This document shows, piece by piece, positions 18,896 to 27,678 of a stretch of DNA of 64,000 nucleotides (its first letter is position 1; every line of letters begins with the position of its first letter). Both the position numbers and the translations under genes were made by a program. Below the pieces are notes generated by a model, which worked only from the letters and a program-made list of their open reading frames with translations, was not told where the DNA came from and searched no databases. The stretch comes from Pseudogulbenkiania sp. (GTDB taxonomy: Bacteria; Pseudomonadota; Gammaproteobacteria; Burkholderiales; Chromobacteriaceae): positions 21,887-85,886 of the forward strand of contig JAGLBD010000003.1 in NCBI GenBank assembly GCA_018260425.1, written 5' to 3'.

Positions 18896-19678
18896 ATGAA
18901 ACTGACCCGTACACTGCTTGCCGTCGTCATGGCGTTGGGCGCGGCACCGGCATTCGCCGATTACACCGTTCTGCAGGGCACCAACGTGACCTTCCTTGTC
19001 GATCTCAGCCAGGATTTCTATCAGGGGCTGATTCCGCAGGTGAACGGCGACAGTCTGGTTTTCCGTGCCAGCGACTCGACACCGATCCTGAGCGCCCTGC
19101 AATCCGGCAATGACACCACCACGGTCATCAGTGACAACGGTTTCGCCGAATCATTGCTGATCGTGGCTAAAAATGGCTACAACCTTAAAGGGTTGTCCGG
19201 CATTCTCGAAGCGAATTCCGCGGCCAGCGGCAGTCTTGCCGCAGGCGGAACCGCCCGCTTTGCCGCCGCACAGGGCTTTTCTCTTGCCAATGCCATCGCT
19301 CAGGGCAGTTCATGGACACAAGGCGCCAGTCTGGGCAATGCCTTGTACCTGACCGGCAGCCTTTACCAAAACAGCGCGGGCAGCACCCAAAGCTTTTCAT
19401 CCTTGCTGGCCCAGACGGGCAGTGACCAGCAGGTCCCGGCCATCGCCGGTCGTGCCGTCTATTTGAATGGCTGGGCGATCGGCGCCGGAATCTACTCCAG
19501 TGGTGCGCTGGGTAATCCGCAATTCCAACATGATTTGAACGGCTTTGGCGTAAGCGCTGCCGTTCAGGCGGTTCCCGAGCCGGAAACCTGGGCGTTGATG
19601 GGGCTGGGCCTGACGGCGTTGCTGCTGCGTCGTCGCAAATCGAATGCCGTTGCGGCGCAAGCCATTGCGGAACAGTAA
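18896..19678 (+). CDS. PEP-CTERM sorting domain protein (first of a pair)
   Basis: A 260-residue exported protein with an N-terminal signal peptide (residues 1-22, ending PAFA). The C-terminal sorting signal has VPEPETWALMGLGL, a hydrophobic helix and RRRK, the tripartite signal recognised by exosortase/EpsH in Gram-negative bacteria. The middle is Gly/Ala/Ser/Asn-rich with no recognisable catalytic motif. The start is the ATG at 18896 with GGGGAG five bases upstream; the longer frame adds nine residues. The next gene encodes a paralogue of the same size and plan. Surface or extracellular-matrix display is expected from the family; the exosortase itself is not in this window. Confidence 0.85.
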   Translation: MKLTRTLLAVVMALGAAPAFADYTVLQGTNVTFLVDLSQDFYQGLIPQVNGDSLVFRASDSTPILSALQSGNDTTTVISDNGFAESLLIVAKNGYNLKGLSGILEANSAASGSLAAGGTARFAAAQGFSLANAIAQGSSWTQGASLGNALYLTGSLYQNSAGSTQSFSSLLAQTGSDQQVPAIAGRAVYLNGWAIGAGIYSSGALGNPQFQHDLNGFGVSAAVQAVPEPETWALMGLGLTALLLRRRKSNAVAAQAIAEQ

Positions 19679-19702
19679 CCCATGTTACAGAGGGAGTCTT
19701 TC

Positions 19703-20488
19703 ATGCAACTGAAAAGACACTGGCTGCTCGCCGGCCTGATCGTTGCGGTGGCCACCCCGGCCATGGCGACGGTTTCCGTGGTGGATACCTCGGGCTACAC
19801 CCTGTTTACCGGTAGTCAGGTCAGTTATCGGGTGGATCTTGCCAACCCGGCTTTTGCCGGCATGAGTGCTTCGGTGGTGGGAAACCAGTTGGTGTTTGCT
19901 CCGGCCGCCGGCAACAGCTATTTGCGTACCAGCCTGTTGCGCGGCAATGGATCGGGGGCTTCCCTGCTGTCCAATTCACTGCCTTCCGTGGTGGTGGAAG
20001 CGAGCAAGGGCTTCAAGCTGGCGAGCCTGACCGGTACCCTGACGGCGACCACCACGACCGGTGTAACGCTCAAATCCGGCGGCACACTTGGCTACAACAC
20101 CACCTTCGACTTTCAGGCCAGTGACGGCACACTCGGCTCGTCCGGACTGTTTGCCCAAGGCGCTTCGGCCGGCAGTTACGCCGGGCAGCTCGGTGCCAGT
20201 GTCAGCAATGCCGGCAGCAGCAACTGGCTGGTGAATAACTCTGTGCCGCTCAGCTATCATACGAGCGGAACGGCGCTGTCCCTGAACGGGGGCGCCGCGC
20301 TGGTCAACAACTTCGGTATTTCCACTGCCGTGCAGGTGGCGGGAGCAGCAGGACGGGGCCTTGCACAGAATTACCTGACGTCCTTCGGCTTTACGGCCGC
20401 GGTGAGTCCGGTTCCCGAACCGGAAACCTGGGCCTTGCTCGGCCTCGGCTTGAGCGCCGTGTTGCTGCGCCGGCGCCGCGCTGTCTGA
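19703..20488 (+). CDS. PEP-CTERM sorting domain protein (second of a pair)
   Basis: A 261-residue paralogue of the preceding gene. It has a signal peptide ending PAMA, a Ser/Thr/Gly-rich middle, and the C-terminal signal VPEPETWALLGLGLSAVLL followed by RRRR. The two proteins align at the start of the mature region (YTVLQGTNVTFLVDLS against YTLFTGSQVSYRVDLA) and at the C-terminus, and are diverged between. The start is the ATG at 19703 with AGGGAG six bases upstream, 24 bp after the first gene's stop, so they form one operon. A terminator follows. Function unknown beyond the sorting signal. Confidence 0.85.
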   Translation: MQLKRHWLLAGLIVAVATPAMATVSVVDTSGYTLFTGSQVSYRVDLANPAFAGMSASVVGNQLVFAPAAGNSYLRTSLLRGNGSGASLLSNSLPSVVVEASKGFKLASLTGTLTATTTTGVTLKSGGTLGYNTTFDFQASDGTLGSSGLFAQGASAGSYAGQLGASVSNAGSSNWLVNNSVPLSYHTSGTALSLNGGAALVNNFGISTAVQVAGAAGRGLAQNYLTSFGFTAAVSPVPEPETWALLGLGLSAVLLRRRRAV

Positions 20489-20511
20489 GTTGCCTGACAT
20501 CGCCTATCGAT

Positions 20512-20537
20512 ACGGCCCCGCAAGGGGCCGTTTGTCT
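20512..20537 (+). terminator. Terminator after the PEP-CTERM pair
   Basis: ACGGCCCC-GCAA-GGGGCCGT stem-loop followed by a T-rich stretch. Confidence 0.8.
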
Positions 20538-20571
20538 TACAGCGGCTAGCCATCCGGAGCTGTGCGACTCC

Positions 20572-20580
20572 TGCTATAAT
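20572..20580 (+). promoter_or_regulatory. Extended -10 promoter for the RNase II-family gene
   Basis: TGCTATAAT is a perfect extended -10 element (TGnTATAAT), 34 bp before the start codon. No -35 match is obvious, as is usual for extended -10 promoters. Confidence 0.6.
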
Positions 20581-20614
20581 TTTCGTTTGAATCCAAGATT
20601 TTGATTGATACCGG

Positions 20615-22483
20615 ATGAACGTCCTCTACGAAGAAAGTGGTAGTTTCAAGGTCGGCACCATTGTGTCGCGCAGTGATGCCAGCCTGCAAATCGACACCCA
20701 GCACGGAAAACGCACCAAACTCAAAAGCGCCAGTGTAGTGCTGGAATTTTCTTCGTCACTGCACGATTTCCTGCCGGCCGTCGAGGCGCTGGTCAACGAT
20801 ATCGATCTGGACTTCCTGTGGGAGTGCTGCGGCGACGAGGAGTTCAGCCACGACACGCTGGTGGCCGAGTACTTCGGTCATACCCCCTCGGCTATCGAAA
20901 CCGCGGCCATCGTGCTGCGTCTGCACGGCGCGCCCATGTACTTCTACAAGAAGGGCAAGGGGCGTTACAAGGCGGCTCCGGAAGAGGCTCTCAAGGCCGC
21001 GCTGGCCGGTGTGGAGCGCAAGAAGCGCGAGCAGGAGCAAGTCGATGCCTGGGTGGCCACGCTCAAGCAACGCGAACTGCCCGAACCGGTCCGCAACCGT
21101 TTGATGGAGTTGTTGTTCCGCCCCGACAAGAACACCCTGGAATTCAAGGCCTTTGACCAGGCCAGCCGCGAGATGTCCCTGTCGCCGTTGCGACTGGCCA
21201 TCGAAGCCGGCGGTATTCCGTCGGTCCCCGATTACTTGATGGCCGGTTTTCTGATGGAGCACTTCCCCAAAGGCAGTGGATTCGGTAACTACGCGCCGCC
21301 GGAGCCGGTGACCGACCTGCCGGTGGCACAGGTTGCGGCCTTCTCCATCGACGATGCCGCCACCACGGAAATCGACGATGCCCTGTCGCTCGAAACGCTG
21401 CCGGACGGCAATCTGCGGGTCGGCATCCATATTGCCGCCCCGACCCTGGGTATCGCCGAAGGCTCGGATATCGAGCGTATCGTCTACAGCCGCCTGTCTA
21501 CCGTTTATTTCCCCGGCGACAAGATCACCATGCTGCCGGATGACGTGGTGCAGCAGTTCACGCTCAAGGAAGGCGCCCCCTGCCCGGCCCTGAGTTTGTA
21601 TGTGGTGGTGACCCCGGAGTTCGAGCCGGTGTCCTTTGAAAACCGCATCGAAGCCGTGCCGATCCGTGCCAACCTGCGCCATGACGCCCTCGAGGCGGTA
21701 TTCAACGAGGCGACCCTGGCTAACGACCCGGGGGTGGACTACCCGTTCAAGCACGAATTGACCTGGCTGTGGCAGTTCGCCGTGGCACTGGAAAAACGGC
21801 GCGGCAAGTACGACCCGACCCGTCCGGTGCAACAGGATTACAACTTCGACGTGGTGGACGGCAAGGTCAGCATCACCACCCGCCGCCGCGGCGCGCCGAT
21901 GGACAAGCTGGTGGCGGAACTGATGATTCTCGCCAACTCGGAATGGGGGCGCATGCTGGCCGAGGCGGACATTCCCGCCATGTACCGTGCGCAAAGCATG
22001 GGCAAGGTGCGGATGACCACCCGTCCCGAGCCGCATATCGGCTTGGGTGTGGCCCAGTATGCCTGGTCGACATCACCGTTGCGCCGTGCTTCCGACTTTA
22101 TCAACCAGCGTCAGCTGGTGGCGATGATTCGCGGCGAGCGGCCGCCGTTTGCCCAGTCGGACGCCCGGTTGTTCGCCCTGTTGCGTGACTTTGATACCAG
22201 TTACTCGGCCTACCTCGGCTTCCAGGACCGCATGGAGCTGTTCTGGTGTCTGCGCTGGTTCAGTCAGGAAGGCATCACCATGCCGACCGCGACCTGGATC
22301 AAGGAAGATCTGGTGCGTATCGACGGGGTACCGATGCGGATTCGGGTGCCAGGTCTGCCGGAACTGACGCCGGGGGCACGCATACGGCTCGCCATCCTGA
22401 GGATAGACGAGCCGATGCTGGAGATCGAATGTCGCTTTGCCGGTGTGGTTGGCGAAGACGATCCGACGGCAGGGACGGTTTAA
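20615..22483 (+). CDS. RNB-domain exoribonuclease (RNase II family)
   Basis: A 622-residue 3'-to-5' exoribonuclease-like protein. The RNB catalytic domain begins about residue 240, with the acidic metal-binding cluster FSIDDAATTEIDDALS (about 242-257) and the YFPGDKITMLPDD motif. The C-terminal part has RASDFINQRQL and an S1/OB-like end (VRIDGVPMRIRVPGLPELT). It is shorter than RNase R and lacks a lysine-rich tail, so it fits RNase II or the beta-proteobacterial VacB/RNB subgroup. The N-terminal cold-shock-like domains are weakly conserved. It overlaps the convergent HDOD gene by four bases at the stop codons. Confidence 0.9.
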   Translation: MNVLYEESGSFKVGTIVSRSDASLQIDTQHGKRTKLKSASVVLEFSSSLHDFLPAVEALVNDIDLDFLWECCGDEEFSHDTLVAEYFGHTPSAIETAAIVLRLHGAPMYFYKKGKGRYKAAPEEALKAALAGVERKKREQEQVDAWVATLKQRELPEPVRNRLMELLFRPDKNTLEFKAFDQASREMSLSPLRLAIEAGGIPSVPDYLMAGFLMEHFPKGSGFGNYAPPEPVTDLPVAQVAAFSIDDAATTEIDDALSLETLPDGNLRVGIHIAAPTLGIAEGSDIERIVYSRLSTVYFPGDKITMLPDDVVQQFTLKEGAPCPALSLYVVVTPEFEPVSFENRIEAVPIRANLRHDALEAVFNEATLANDPGVDYPFKHELTWLWQFAVALEKRRGKYDPTRPVQQDYNFDVVDGKVSITTRRRGAPMDKLVAELMILANSEWGRMLAEADIPAMYRAQSMGKVRMTTRPEPHIGLGVAQYAWSTSPLRRASDFINQRQLVAMIRGERPPFAQSDARLFALLRDFDTSYSAYLGFQDRMELFWCLRWFSQEGITMPTATWIKEDLVRIDGVPMRIRVPGLPELTPGARIRLAILRIDEPMLEIECRFAGVVGEDDPTAGTV

Positions 22484-23304
22484 AGCAATTCGTCCAGTGT
22501 GGTGCTGGCGGCCTTCAGGTCCGGCAGTGCCGCACTCAAACCGTCATGGGAGATGGCCAGGGTGTCGAGCAGCGACTGCGGCACGATATCGAGCATTTCC
22601 GCTTCCGTCATGCCTTTATTGAAACCGGACACCAGAAACGAGGAAAGTCCGGTCAGCAAGGCGTAAGGCGAGTCGTGGGTGTGGTTGGACAGATCATGTT
22701 GGTTGCGGATGGCATTCTGGATCGAGTCCGGGAAGTTCCAGCGACGCGCCAGTTCGGCGCCGACCAGCGTCAGGTCGAAACCCAGCACCATCCGTTCGGT
22801 GGCGGCCCGGTCGGCGCCGCCCGATACCACCTTGTCGATTTTCAGTGCTTCTTCCGGCATGGCGACATGCAGGACCAGTTCACCGATATTGGCCAGCAAG
22901 CCGCAGGTATAGCCTAGCTGGGAGTCGGCTTTGGCCAGTTTGGCCAGACACTTGGCGGTATTGGCCATTTCGAAGCAACGCTGCCAGAATTCCTTCATGT
23001 CGAAGCCCGGGATCGAGGCGCTGGCACCACTGACCCCCGAGGCAATCACCAATACCCGCAAATTGTCGAAGCCGAGCAGCAATACGGCATCGTCCAGCGA
23101 CCCCACCGTGCGGTTGCCGCCGAAACGCGCCGTATTGGCCAGACGCAACACCCGGGCGGTGAGCACCTGATCATGGCCGACCATGTCGGCCACTTCTTCT
23201 ATCGACACCCCTGGTTTGTGAAAGCTGGCAACCAATTCCTGGACCACCTTGGGAACCATCGGCAGTCGTCCGGTCGCCTTATCAAAAATTTCCGCCACTT
23301 GCAT
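22480..23304 (-). CDS. HDOD-domain protein
   Basis: A 274-residue protein made almost entirely of one HDOD domain (about residues 15-215), recognised by LPMVPKVVQELV, VADMVGHDQVLTARVLRLANTARFG and the AVLLLGFDNLRVLVIAS segment. HDOD proteins are related to HD phosphohydrolases but usually lack catalytic residues; they act in signalling and stress responses. No second output domain is present. The start is the ATG at 23304 with AAGGAG upstream. It is convergent with the RNB gene and separated from eda by 72 bp; no functional partner is evident. Confidence 0.87.
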   Translation of the reverse strand: MQVAEIFDKATGRLPMVPKVVQELVASFHKPGVSIEEVADMVGHDQVLTARVLRLANTARFGGNRTVGSLDDAVLLLGFDNLRVLVIASGVSGASASIPGFDMKEFWQRCFEMANTAKCLAKLAKADSQLGYTCGLLANIGELVLHVAMPEEALKIDKVVSGGADRAATERMVLGFDLTLVGAELARRWNFPDSIQNAIRNQHDLSNHTHDSPYALLTGLSSFLVSGFNKGMTEAEMLDIVPQSLLDTLAISHDGLSAALPDLKAASTTLDELL

Positions 23305-23376
23305 GACTGTTCTCCTTGTCTTTGGGCGCACTGCTCTTTGAGCTTAGGCAAGGGCGGAACAAAAGCAATGTCGGCG

Positions 23377-24000
23377 TTAGCCTTTCAGAGCGGCGGCTTC
23401 GCGGGCCAGTGCCGTGATACGGTCCCAGTCACGGGCGGCAATGGCGTCCTCCGGGGTCAGCCAGCTGCCACCGACGGCCAGGACATTCGGCAGGGCCAGA
23501 TAGTCGCGGGCACGGACCACGTCGATGCCGCCGGTCGGGCAGAAACGCAGGTCGGCAAACGGACCGGCCAGCGAGCGGAGCAATTTGATGCCGCCGACCG
23601 CTTCGGCCGGAAACAGTTTTTGCACCAGAAACCCTTCATCCTGCGCAATCATCGCTTCCGAGGGCGTTGCCACGCCGGGAATCAGTGTCAGCGACGAGGA
23701 GCGTGCCGCGGCGGCCAGTTCCGAGGTCAGCCCCGGGCTGACACCGAATTGGGCGCCGGCATCGACCACGGCTTCTACCTGGGCACGGTTGCGCAAGGTA
23801 CCGGCGCCGACGATGGCGCCCGGTACTTCGTCACGCATGCGGCGCATGGCGGCCAGCGCGGCCTTGGTGCGCAGTGTCACTTCCAGTACGGTAATGCCGC
23901 CCGCCACCAGTGCATGGGCGAGGTCCACGGCCACCGCCGCATCGTTGACGACAATCACAGGTACCACCGGTCCCTGACGCAGCAGAGTCAATGCATCCAT
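23377..24000 (-). CDS. eda: 2-dehydro-3-deoxy-phosphogluconate (KDPG) aldolase
   Basis: A 207-residue class I aldolase that splits KDPG into pyruvate and glyceraldehyde-3-phosphate in the Entner-Doudoroff pathway. The Schiff-base lysine lies in VQKLFPAEA, and RFCPTGGI and VGGSWLTP form the phosphate-binding part. The edd stop (24003-24005) is followed after two bases by ATG GAT; I start there, with GGAG ten bases upstream, rather than at the in-frame ATG inside edd. edd and eda are clearly co-transcribed. Confidence 0.95.
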   Translation of the reverse strand: MDALTLLRQGPVVPVIVVNDAAVAVDLAHALVAGGITVLEVTLRTKAALAAMRRMRDEVPGAIVGAGTLRNRAQVEAVVDAGAQFGVSPGLTSELAAAARSSSLTLIPGVATPSEAMIAQDEGFLVQKLFPAEAVGGIKLLRSLAGPFADLRFCPTGGIDVVRARDYLALPNVLAVGGSWLTPEDAIAARDWDRITALAREAAALKG

Positions 24001-24002
24001 AA

Positions 24003-25838
24003 TCACATTCTCCATTCGGGATGGCGGAAACTGGTTGCCCCTTGTTCCGCCGAGTCGGCTGCATCCCGGAACACTCCGAAGAGCTCACGCCCACAGCCGG
24101 TTTGATTATGCGCAAGATCAACCGTAATCGTCTCGCGCGCTTGCCATTCGTTTGCCTCCACCCGCACCTCCAGTGTCCCGAGCCGGGCATCCAGCCGCAG
24201 CAGGTCACCGTCGCGCAGTTTGGCGATGGGACCGCCTGCCGCCGCTTCCGGGGTGATGTGGATCGCAGCGGGAATCTTGCCCGATGCGCCCGACATGCGT
24301 CCGTCTGTGACCAGCGCGACCTGATGGCCACGCTCCTGCAGGATGCCGAGGATCGGTGTCAGTTTATGCAGCTCCGGCATGCCATTGGCGCGCGGCCCCT
24401 GGAAACGGATCACGGCAATCACGTCGCCGGTCAGCTCCCCGGCGTTGAAGGCATCGATCATCTCTTGCTGGTCATGGAAAATCCGTGCCGGGGCTTCGAC
24501 GATACGATGCTCCGGTTTGACCGCCGATACCTTGATCACGGCCCGTCCCAACGTGCCATTGATGACCTTCAGGCCGCCATCGCTTGAAAACGGGTTGGCA
24601 GCCGGACGCAGCACGCTGTCGTCGGCACTGTTTGCCGGTACGGCTCGCCAGGCCAGCCGGCCGTTGTCCAGCCAGGGCTCCATGGCGTAGCGGGACAGAC
24701 CGTGGCCTGCCACGGTATCCACATCCTCGTGCAACAAACCGGCACCCAGTAGCTCGCGGATTACAAAACCGATGCCGCCTGCCGCATGGAAATGGTTCAC
24801 ATCGGCCTTGCCGTTAGGATAGACCCTGGCCAGCAACGGCACCACTGCCGACAAGGCATCGAAGTCATCCCAATTGATGGCGATGCCGGCCGCACGGGCA
24901 ATCGCCACGATGTGCATGGTATGGTTGGTGGAGCCACCGGTGGCCAGCAGACCGACAATGGCATTGACGATGGACTTTTCCGAGATCATCCGCGCCAGCG
25001 GCACGAAGGCCTCATCGTGGCGGGACAGTTGTGCCGCACGACGGGCGGCTTCGCGGGTCAGCGCCTCGCGCAAGGGGGTGCCCGGGGTGATGAAGGCGCT
25101 GCCGGGCAGGTGCAGCCCCAGCACTTCCATCAGCATCTGGTTGGAGTTGGCGGTGCCGTAGAACGTGCAGGTGCCGGGCCCGTGGTAGGACTTGGCTTCG
25201 GATTCGAGCAGGGCGTCACGACCCACCTTGCCTTCGGCGTAGAGCTGGCGAATGTGCGCCTTGTCGTCATTGGCCATGCCGGTGGTCATCGGGCCGGCCG
25301 GCACGAACACGGCGGGAAGATGACCGAAGGACAGGGCGCCGATCAGCAGGCCCGGCACAATCTTGTCGCAGACACCGAGATACAGGGCGGCATCGAACAT
25401 TTGGTGCGACAGCGCCACCGCGGTACTCATGGCGATGACGTCGCGGGAAAACAGGCTCAGCTCCATGCCGTCCTGACCTTGCGTGACACCATCGCACATG
25501 GCCGGTACGCCGCCGGCAAATTGGGCGGTGGCTCCGGCTTCCAGTGCTGCCGCCTTGAGCCAGGCCGGATAGGCTTCCAGTGGCTGGTGGGCCGACAACA
25601 TGTCGTTGTAGGCCGACACGATGGCGAGGTTGGGGCGGCTTTCTTCCTTCAAGTGGATCTTGACGGTGTCCGGCATCGCGGCAAAGGCATGGGCAAGGTT
25701 GGTACAGGAGAGCTGGCTGCGTTCGAGCTTGCCACGTTTGATGGCGGCATCGATACGGGCAAGGTACGCTGTCCGCGTCGGGCGGCTGCGTTCGACGATT
25801 CGTTCGGTAACCTCAGCGAGGACAGGGTGCAGTGACAT
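24003..25838 (-). CDS. edd: 6-phosphogluconate dehydratase
   Basis: A 611-residue IlvD/Edd-family dehydratase with an iron-sulphur cluster, converting 6-phosphogluconate to KDPG. It has the family motifs [27 protein letters not shown] and [14 protein letters not shown] with their cluster cysteines, and [25 protein letters not shown] sequence near the C-terminus. GGGAGAG lies before the ATG. It is first in the edd-eda operon and divergent from pgl across a 148-bp region with two HexR-like sites. Together with pgl it covers phosphogluconolactone to pyruvate; zwf is not in this window. Confidence 0.97.
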   Translation of the reverse strand: MSLHPVLAEVTERIVERSRPTRTAYLARIDAAIKRGKLERSQLSCTNLAHAFAAMPDTVKIHLKEESRPNLAIVSAYNDMLSAHQPLEAYPAWLKAAALEAGATAQFAGGVPAMCDGVTQGQDGMELSLFSRDVIAMSTAVALSHQMFDAALYLGVCDKIVPGLLIGALSFGHLPAVFVPAGPMTTGMANDDKAHIRQLYAEGKVGRDALLESEAKSYHGPGTCTFYGTANSNQMLMEVLGLHLPGSAFITPGTPLREALTREAARRAAQLSRHDEAFVPLARMISEKSIVNAIVGLLATGGSTNHTMHIVAIARAAGIAINWDDFDALSAVVPLLARVYPNGKADVNHFHAAGGIGFVIRELLGAGLLHEDVDTVAGHGLSRYAMEPWLDNGRLAWRAVPANSADDSVLRPAANPFSSDGGLKVINGTLGRAVIKVSAVKPEHRIVEAPARIFHDQQEMIDAFNAGELTGDVIAVIRFQGPRANGMPELHKLTPILGILQERGHQVALVTDGRMSGASGKIPAAIHITPEAAAGGPIAKLRDGDLLRLDARLGTLEVRVEANEWQARETITVDLAHNQTGCGRELFGVFRDAADSAEQGATSFRHPEWRM

Positions 25839-25870
25839 GGATTCTCTCCCGTTGAATTCAGGGTGGTGTT

Positions 25871-25886
25871 AGTAACTTTACTACAT
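25871..25886. promoter_or_regulatory. HexR-like operator near edd
   Basis: On the minus strand TGTAGTAAAGTTACT matches the HexR consensus TGTARTTAAAHTACA at 12 of 15 positions. It lies 34-48 bp upstream of the edd start. Confidence 0.45.
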
Positions 25887-25934
25887 TTACGCCGTTTCTG
25901 CCGGGCAATCCACCAGAATTTGATGAAAGTCACA

Positions 25935-25949
25935 AGTAATTAAACTACA
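25935..25949. promoter_or_regulatory. HexR-like operator near pgl
   Basis: AGTAATTAAACTACA matches the HexR consensus TGTARTTAAAHTACA at all but the first position. It lies about 37 bp upstream of pgl. HexR, a KDPG-responsive repressor of Entner-Doudoroff genes, is established in many gamma- and beta-proteobacteria; no hexR gene is in this window. Confidence 0.6.
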
Positions 25950-25986
25950 ATCGCCAGACTGTGGCGTCTGATGCCAAGGAGCTTGC

Positions 25987-26661
25987 ATGAACCGTTTCTG
26001 TTTTGATTCCAGCGAGGCGCAGATTGCTGCGTTGAGCGAGCGTCTCGTCGCCGATCTGGCCGGGGCGTTATCGCGCCATGCCGAGGTGGTGCTGGCCGTG
26101 TCGGGCGGTCGCTCGCCGTTGCCGCTGTTCCGTCGCCTCGCTCAAAACACCTCGCTCGACTGGTCGCGCATTATTGTCAGTCTGGTGGACGAACGCGTGG
26201 TGGCCGAATCGCATCCGGACAGCAATGCCGCTCTGGTCAAGGCCGCTTTGTTGCAAGGCGCTGCCGCGGCGGCGCGTTTCTTGCCGTTGGTGCGTGATGG
26301 CGAAAGCCCGGACGAGGCGGTCCGGCACAGTCTCGCACAGTATCGCCAACCTCATCTGGTCGTGTTGGGCATGGGGGAGGATGGTCATACCGCCTCGCTG
26401 TTCCCCGATGCGCCGGAGTTGCCAGCAGGTCTGGCGTCCGACGCGCCTGCCCTGATCGCCACGACCCCGGGTAGCGCTCCGCATTGCCGGGTGAGCATGA
26501 CGCTGGCCAGTCTCGGACGTGCCGAGAATCTGTATCTATCGATTCAGGGCGGGCAAAAGCGCGCCGTGCTGGATGCTGCTCTGGCCCATCCCTCGGCGGC
26601 CCTGCCGATCGGGCTGGTGCTGACCTTGCCGGGCGTGGTCGCCGACGTTTACGAGTGCTGA
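25987..26661 (+). CDS. pgl: 6-phosphogluconolactonase
   Basis: A 224-residue enzyme of the DevB/SOL type that hydrolyses 6-phosphogluconolactone. Motifs seen are LAVSGGRSPLPLFRRLA (about residues 38-54), the SLVDERVV segment and the signature VLGMGEDGHTASLFPDAP (about residues 130-147). AAGGAG lies upstream of the ATG. It diverges from edd-eda over a shared control region, so the set is probably induced together. It ends at a terminator hairpin shared with the convergent porin gene. Confidence 0.95.
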   Translation: MNRFCFDSSEAQIAALSERLVADLAGALSRHAEVVLAVSGGRSPLPLFRRLAQNTSLDWSRIIVSLVDERVVAESHPDSNAALVKAALLQGAAAAARFLPLVRDGESPDEAVRHSLAQYRQPHLVVLGMGEDGHTASLFPDAPELPAGLASDAPALIATTPGSAPHCRVSMTLASLGRAENLYLSIQGGQKRAVLDAALAHPSAALPIGLVLTLPGVVADVYEC

Positions 26662-26677
26662 GCCTGCCGATATGAAA

Positions 26678-26709
26678 ATGCCCCCGGCTTCGCAGGAAGG
26701 CGGGGGCAT
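26678..26709. terminator. Terminator between pgl and the Tsx-like gene
   Basis: ATGCCCCCG and CGGGGGCAT (26678-26686 and 26701-26709) form a strong stem. On the minus strand it is followed by ATTTTC, so it best serves the porin gene, and it may work for both convergent genes. Confidence 0.75.
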
Positions 26710-26731
26710 AAGCCGGATCAGGCCGTCAGTA

Positions 26732-27505
26732 TCAGAAGTTGTACTTGACGGTGTAGATCATGGCGTTTTCGTTACCGGCAACGCCCAGCTTGTGCACGGC
26801 GTAGCGGTACTGGATACCGGTGGTCACGGACTTGACCGGGGTCCACCACAGGGAGATCGCGCCGTTCTGGCCGGTGTGGCGTACGTGTACGTTGCCATCG
26901 GTGCTCAGGTTGGAGAAGCGATCGTTGCGATTGAATTCGGTTTCATGCCATTGGGTCACGGAGAACGGCTGACCGAAGGCAGTGAAGTCGTAGCCTGCAA
27001 CGTAACCGGCCATGTAGCCGTTGTTGCGGGCGGTGTTCCAGTAGTTCAGCTCTTGGTGAACGCCCAGGAACGGCTTGACCCACAGTTTGCCGAAGCTCAG
27101 GCTGGTGCCCAGGCCCAGAACGCGGTTTTGGTCGTAGAAGTTGTGGCCACGGGTGTCGTAGACGTGAGCGTACAGTTGTACCGGTACGTTGGCGACGGTG
27201 GTCAGGTTGTAACGGCCAACCACTTTGGTGGTCCAGCGACGATCTTTGCCCGGAGCGGTGTTCTGATTGCTCTGACCCGGGTTTTCGATATCGAAGAAGC
27301 CGTAAACATCACCCCAGTTGCCGCCCATGCCGCCTTCAGCTTCCAGGTAGCCGAAGTCTTGTTTGCCACCTTGGGAGATGCGGGTGGTGTTGCTCGACCA
27401 GTCGAGGTAGTTGGCGGACACGTTGGCGAAGGAGTAGCCGTCAGCTTGAGCGGCGGCTGCAGCACAGACCATGGACATGGTCAGAATGATTTTGCTAGTT
27501 TTCAT
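26732..27505 (-). CDS. Tsx/OmpK-like nucleoside-specific channel-forming outer-membrane protein
   Basis: A 257-residue protein with signal peptide (residues 1-21, ending AQA) and a beta-barrel pattern: alternating aromatic and polar residues and a terminal phenylalanine (VKYNF) as required for BAM-dependent outer-membrane insertion. The overall sequence (FANVSANYLDWSS near the N-terminus, GNWGDVYGFFDIE, WHETEFNR) fits the Tsx family, channels for nucleosides; substrate specificity is inferred from the family. It has its own terminator and a 173-bp AT-rich upstream region containing the dyad TGCCATATTTTTGGCA (27620-27635). Confidence 0.82.
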   Translation of the reverse strand: MKTSKIILTMSMVCAAAAAQADGYSFANVSANYLDWSSNTTRISQGGKQDFGYLEAEGGMGGNWGDVYGFFDIENPGQSNQNTAPGKDRRWTTKVVGRYNLTTVANVPVQLYAHVYDTRGHNFYDQNRVLGLGTSLSFGKLWVKPFLGVHQELNYWNTARNNGYMAGYVAGYDFTAFGQPFSVTQWHETEFNRNDRFSNLSTDGNVHVRHTGQNGAISLWWTPVKSVTTGIQYRYAVHKLGVAGNENAMIYTVKYNF

Positions 27506-27619
27506 GGGGAAGACCTGCGTTCTGTTGTGTTGGTTTTATACGAGCCTTTGCAAGCTCGGGCGCAGGATAAGCATAGGAAGTTGACTTGTAAAGTTTTGGT
27601 AAGCAAATCGTCTCATTTT

Positions 27620-27635
27620 TGCCATATTTTTGGCA
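27620..27635. promoter_or_regulatory. AT-rich dyad upstream of the Tsx-like gene
   Basis: TGCCA (27620-27624), a 6-base AT spacer, then TGGCA (27631-27635), between the metallo-hydrolase stop and the porin start. It could be an operator or a weak terminator of the upstream gene; undecided. Confidence 0.3.
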
Positions 27636-27678
27636 TAATGTGAAATGTCTTTACCTAAAGCAAAAAAATAATTGCAAA

